This document shows positions 61,380 through 64,000 of a DNA stretch of 64,000 nt, in pieces. A program made the translations under genes and the position numbers. The notes under the pieces are model-generated. The model did not search any database and was not told the DNA's origin. It saw only the letters and a list, made by a program, of their open reading frames with translations. The first letter of the stretch is position 1; every line of letters begins with the position of its first letter. The DNA lies in NCBI GenBank assembly GCA_030680405.1, contig JAUXVT010000011.1, positions 56,196 to 120,195 on the forward strand, read 5' to 3'. This DNA comes from Thiobacillus sp. Lineage in GTDB: Bacteria > Pseudomonadota > Gammaproteobacteria > Burkholderiales > Thiobacillaceae.

Positions 61380-63502
61380 GCCAGCGCCAGCCACTTCGTC
61401 CCGGCTTCGCGAAACTTCACCTGCACCCGCGCATCGCTGCCGCGTCCTTCAAAGTCGATGATGATGCCGGTGCCGAACTTGGCGTGGGCGACGCTCTGCC
61501 CCACGCGGTAACCGGTGTCATTGCCGTGTTGACTCTGGCTGCGCGGAGCCGGCGCGGGCGCGCTGTAGCCGCTTGTGCCCCTCAGGGTGCTTGACGGGTA
61601 GGCGGGCTCGCTGCGGCGGTTGAGGTTGAGCAGCACCTGCTCCGGCAGCTCGTCCATGAAGCGCGACGGCAGGCTGTAGCGGATCTGTCCGTGCAGCATG
61701 CGCGACTGCGCGTGCGACAGATACAGGCGGCGCCGCGCGCGGGTGATCGCCACGTACATCAGCCGCCGTTCCTCCTCCAGGCCGTTTTCCTCGTTCGCGC
61801 TTTGCTCGTGCGGAAACAGGCCTTCCTCCAGCCCGGTGATGAACACGGCGTGAAACTCCAGCCCCTTGGCGGCGTGCACCGTCATCAGCTGCAGCGCGTC
61901 GTGACCGGCGCCGGCCTGGTGCTCGCCCGCCTCCAGTGCGGCGTGGGCGAGGAAGGCATCGAGCGTTCCTTCCTCCGATTCCTCGGCAAACAGCGTTGCG
62001 GCGTTGACCAGTTCATTGAGGTTCTCCAGGCGGTCGGCACCGTCCTTGTCGGCCCGGTAATAGTCCGCCAGCCCGCTGGCTTCGACCACATGGTCGATCG
62101 CCTCCGCAAGCGGCAGGTCGCGCGTGGCCTGCTTGATGTCCTCGATCAGCTTGGCGAAGCCGGCCATCTTGCCGCCGCCAGTACATGCCGCCTGCCACAG
62201 GCTCGTGCCCGAGCGCACGGCGCTGACGGCCAGTTGTTCCAGGGTGCGTGCGCCGATGCCGCGGGCGGGGAAATTCACCACCCGCAAAAACGCGCCGTCG
62301 TCCTCGGGGTTGGTCAGCAGGCGCAGGTAGGCCAGCGCGTGCTTGATTTCCTGGCGTTCGAAGAAGCGCAGCCCGCCATACACGCGATACGGCACGCTGG
62401 CTGAAAACAGCGCGTGTTCCAGCACCCGCGACTGTGCGTTGGAGCGATACAGCAGCGCCATGTCGGACAGGCTCATCCCCTCGCGGTTGAGCGCGCGCAC
62501 CTCGTCCACCACGAAACTCGCCTCGTCCTGGTCGGAGTAGGCCTCGAACACGCGGATCGGCTCGCCGACGCCTTCCGCCGTCCACAGGTTTTTGCCCAGG
62601 CGGTGCGCGTTTTGTGAAATCAGCGTGTTGGCGGCGGTGAGGATGTGGCCGTGGCTGCGGTAGTTCTGCTCCAGCTTGATCACGTTGCCGTGCGCGAACT
62701 CGCGCTCGAACTCGGCCATGTTGGCGGTGTTGGCGCCGCGGAAGGCGTAGATCGACTGGTCGTCGTCGCCCACCGCGAACAGCGCCGTGTGCGGGCCGGC
62801 AAACAGCTTCAGCCAACGGTACTGCAGCGTGTTGGTGTCCTGGAATTCGTCGATCAGGATGTGGCGGAAGCGGTCCTGGTAATGCTGCCGCAGCGGCTCG
62901 TTGCGATACAGCAGTTCGTAGGACCGCAGCAGCAGCTCGGGAAAATCCGCCACGCCCTCGCGCTGGCATTGCGCGTCGTAGGCCTCGTACAGCTCGGCCA
63001 TTCGCATCGAGTATTCGTCGAACGCCTCGGCGTCGCGCGCGCGCCGTCCGGCCTCCTTGTGGCCGTTGATGAACCGCTGCACCTTCTTCGGCTCGTATTT
63101 CTCGGTGTCGACGTTCATCGCCTTCATCAGCCGCTTGATCGCCGACAGTTGGTCCTGGGAATCCAGGATCTGGAACGACTGCGGCAATCCGGCCTCGCGG
63201 TAATGCGTGCGCAGCAGACGGTTGGCGAGGCCATGGAAAGTGCCGACCCACATGCCGCGCGTGTTGATCGGCAGCATCGCCGAGATGCGCGTCATCATCT
63301 CCTTCGCCGCCTTGTTGGTGAAGGTCACCGCCAGCACCCCATGCGGCGACACCTGCCCGGTCTGGATCAGCCACACCATGCGGGTGGTCAGCACGCGCGT
63401 CTTGCCCGAGCCGGCCCCCGCCAGAATCAGCGCAGACTCGTGCGGAAGCGTCACGGCGGCGCGCTGTTCGGGGTTGAGGTTTTCCAGCAGATGGGCGGAC
63501 AT
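61355..63502 (-). CDS. uvrD: DNA helicase II
   Basis: The 715-residue superfamily 1A helicase starts MSAHLLENLNPEQRAAVTLP and has Walker A LAGAGSGKTRVLTTR, motif II IDEFQDTNTLQYRWL, motif III GDDDQSIYAFRGA, motif IV EQNYRSH and motif V TVHAAKGLEF. The C-terminal tail (YRVGQSVAHAKFGTGIIIDF) is the UvrD/PcrA tudor-like segment. It acts in nucleotide-excision and mismatch repair. A start at 63526 is less likely. Confidence 0.96.
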   Translation of the reverse strand: MSAHLLENLNPEQRAAVTLPHESALILAGAGSGKTRVLTTRMVWLIQTGQVSPHGVLAVTFTNKAAKEMMTRISAMLPINTRGMWVGTFHGLANRLLRTHYREAGLPQSFQILDSQDQLSAIKRLMKAMNVDTEKYEPKKVQRFINGHKEAGRRARDAEAFDEYSMRMAELYEAYDAQCQREGVADFPELLLRSYELLYRNEPLRQHYQDRFRHILIDEFQDTNTLQYRWLKLFAGPHTALFAVGDDDQSIYAFRGANTANMAEFEREFAHGNVIKLEQNYRSHGHILTAANTLISQNAHRLGKNLWTAEGVGEPIRVFEAYSDQDEASFVVDEVRALNREGMSLSDMALLYRSNAQSRVLEHALFSASVPYRVYGGLRFFERQEIKHALAYLRLLTNPEDDGAFLRVVNFPARGIGARTLEQLAVSAVRSGTSLWQAACTGGGKMAGFAKLIEDIKQATRDLPLAEAIDHVVEASGLADYYRADKDGADRLENLNELVNAATLFAEESEEGTLDAFLAHAALEAGEHQAGAGHDALQLMTVHAAKGLEFHAVFITGLEEGLFPHEQSANEENGLEEERRLMYVAITRARRRLYLSHAQSRMLHGQIRYSLPSRFMDELPEQVLLNLNRRSEPAYPSSTLRGTSGYSAPAPAPRSQSQHGNDTGYRVGQSVAHAKFGTGIIIDFEGRGSDARVQVKFREAGTKWLALAYAKLSPA

Positions 63503-63549
63503 ACGGGGGTAAAATCGGGCGATCAATTGCTAATTATAAAGGGCTCCCC

Positions 63550-63801
63550 ATGGTGAAGATCCTGTTTTTCGGCGACCTGGTCGAAACCCTCGGCATGGCC
63601 TCCGACGAAATCAGCCTGCCGCCCGACGTGACCGACGTCGAGCGCCTGCTGTTCGTGCTGTCAAAGCGCGGCGAGATGTGGAAAAAAATGCTGCTCGGCA
63701 ATCCCAAGCTCAATGTCACGGTGAACAAGCAGTTCGCCGAAAAATCCGCGCCGATCAAGGATGGCGACGAGATTGCGCTGGTGGGGTTCGCGGTGGTTTA
63801 A
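63550..63801 (+). CDS. MoaD/ThiS-family protein without the terminal Gly-Gly
   Basis: The 83-residue protein has the MoaD beta-grasp pattern (VKILFFGDLVETLGMASDEI; NVTVNKQFAEKSAPIKDGDE). True MoaD ends in Gly-Gly, the thiocarboxylate site, but this one ends GDEIALVGFAVV. It may be a non-catalytic relative, a RnfH-like protein or a degenerate copy. No moaE or moaA lies nearby. It is divergent from uvrD. Confidence 0.8.
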   Translation: MVKILFFGDLVETLGMASDEISLPPDVTDVERLLFVLSKRGEMWKKMLLGNPKLNVTVNKQFAEKSAPIKDGDEIALVGFAVV

Positions 63802-63868
63802 CAGGCCGAGTCGGCCATGACCTGCCGGTCGTGCTGTCGTAGTCAGCTGCCCGGACAATACTGCGGGT

Positions 63869-64000
63869 TCAACCGATCGACGCAACAGATTGGGCAAATC
63901 GTTCGGCCGGTGTTTCATAGTTTAGTGTTTTTCTCGGACGTTCATTCAATCGCCGGGCCACTACATTGAGCTTGGCCTGGGAGTAGACCGAGAGATCAGT
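63869..64000 (-). CDS. IS30-family transposase, C-terminal part, cut by the window edge
   Basis: The minus-strand frame reads [20 protein letters not shown] then [20 protein letters not shown] and SIG before a TGA at 63871..63869, the typical IS30 C-terminus. This copy has the end lost from the decayed element at 35873. The inverted repeat is probably near 63847-63858 (GCCCGGACAAT region). Bases 63802-63846 between moaD-like and the element show nothing else. Confidence 0.9.
   Translation of the reverse strand, partial: TDLSVYSQAKLNVVARRLNERPRKTLNYETPAERFAQSVASIG

Noticed and set aside
1..64000. CRISPR array to go with the Cas6-like gene
   Set aside because: No series of equally spaced direct repeats was seen in any intergenic region; the only clear repeats are two-copy or inverted.
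1..64000. tRNA or rRNA genes
   Set aside because: No cloverleaf-like segment with a T-loop GTTCGANTC motif in a gene-free stretch was recognised.

Overview
The window reads as chromosome of a chemolithoautotrophic sulfur-oxidising betaproteobacterium close to Thiobacillus. The basis is a complete reverse-type dissimilatory sulfite reductase (rDsr) cluster, a cobalt-type thiocyanate hydrolase operon closely resembling my recollection of the T. thioparus enzyme, a cyanase, high GC content and a betaproteobacterial housekeeping block (dusB-fis-purHD). The genus is inferred from gene content; no marker gene for taxonomy is present.

Layout. (1) 1-2872, minus strand: a small operon divergent from dsrA. 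In transcription order it encodes a 73-residue protein, an orphan Cas6/Cmx6-like protein, a DsrC paralogue lacking the terminal redox cysteine, a two-domain sulfurtransferase, a 206-residue protein of unknown function and the start of another gene. (2) 3266-17452, plus strand: dsrABEFHC, a hairpin, then dsrMKLJOPNR and cysG. Sulfane sulfur is handed over by DsrEFH and DsrC, oxidised by DsrAB with siroheme made by CysG and amidated by DsrN, and electrons leave through DsrMKJOP and DsrL. (3) 17717-26532, minus strand: a thiocyanate island with scnBAC and the P15K-like activator, an ABC importer (ATPase, Tat-exported binding protein, two permeases with a 63-residue ORF between them), then a DsrE-like protein, TusA, an SQR-like flavoprotein and a DUF1641 protein. 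It looks like uptake, hydrolysis (SCN- to COS and NH3) and sulfur trafficking in one place. (4) 27065-30842: a methyltransferase, cyanase, a HupE-type Ni/Co transporter and a LysR regulator. An approximately 80-bp segment around the start of the LysR gene is duplicated upstream of scnB. (5) 30862-37289: accessory DNA with a TetR regulator, an NTF2-like protein, an orphan GlcF-like iron-sulfur protein, an outer-membrane protein, PhzF, a MITE-like element, a decayed IS30 and a frameshifted DUF2798 gene. Two copies of a TetR-type operator region flank the GlcF-like gene. (6) 37294-44967: a CPA2 antiporter, pyruvate:ferredoxin oxidoreductase with a dihydroorotate-dehydrogenase-like partner, a GIY-YIG protein next to a 28-bp inverted repeat, and a hypothetical gene of lower GC content.

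(7) 45022-63801: housekeeping. A two-component system, then the long minus-strand run dusB-fis-purH-purD-tsaC-hemF-transglycosylase/transpeptidase, followed by mscL, polA, a LOG-family gene, two envelope proteins, uvrD and a MoaD-like gene. The right edge cuts into the 3' end of a separate IS30-family transposase.

No rRNA, tRNA or CRISPR array was recognised. The most unusual parts are the Cas6-like/DsrC-like operon beside dsrAB, the small coupled ORF between the importer permeases, the duplicated scn/cyn control element and the duplicated TetR-operator regions.
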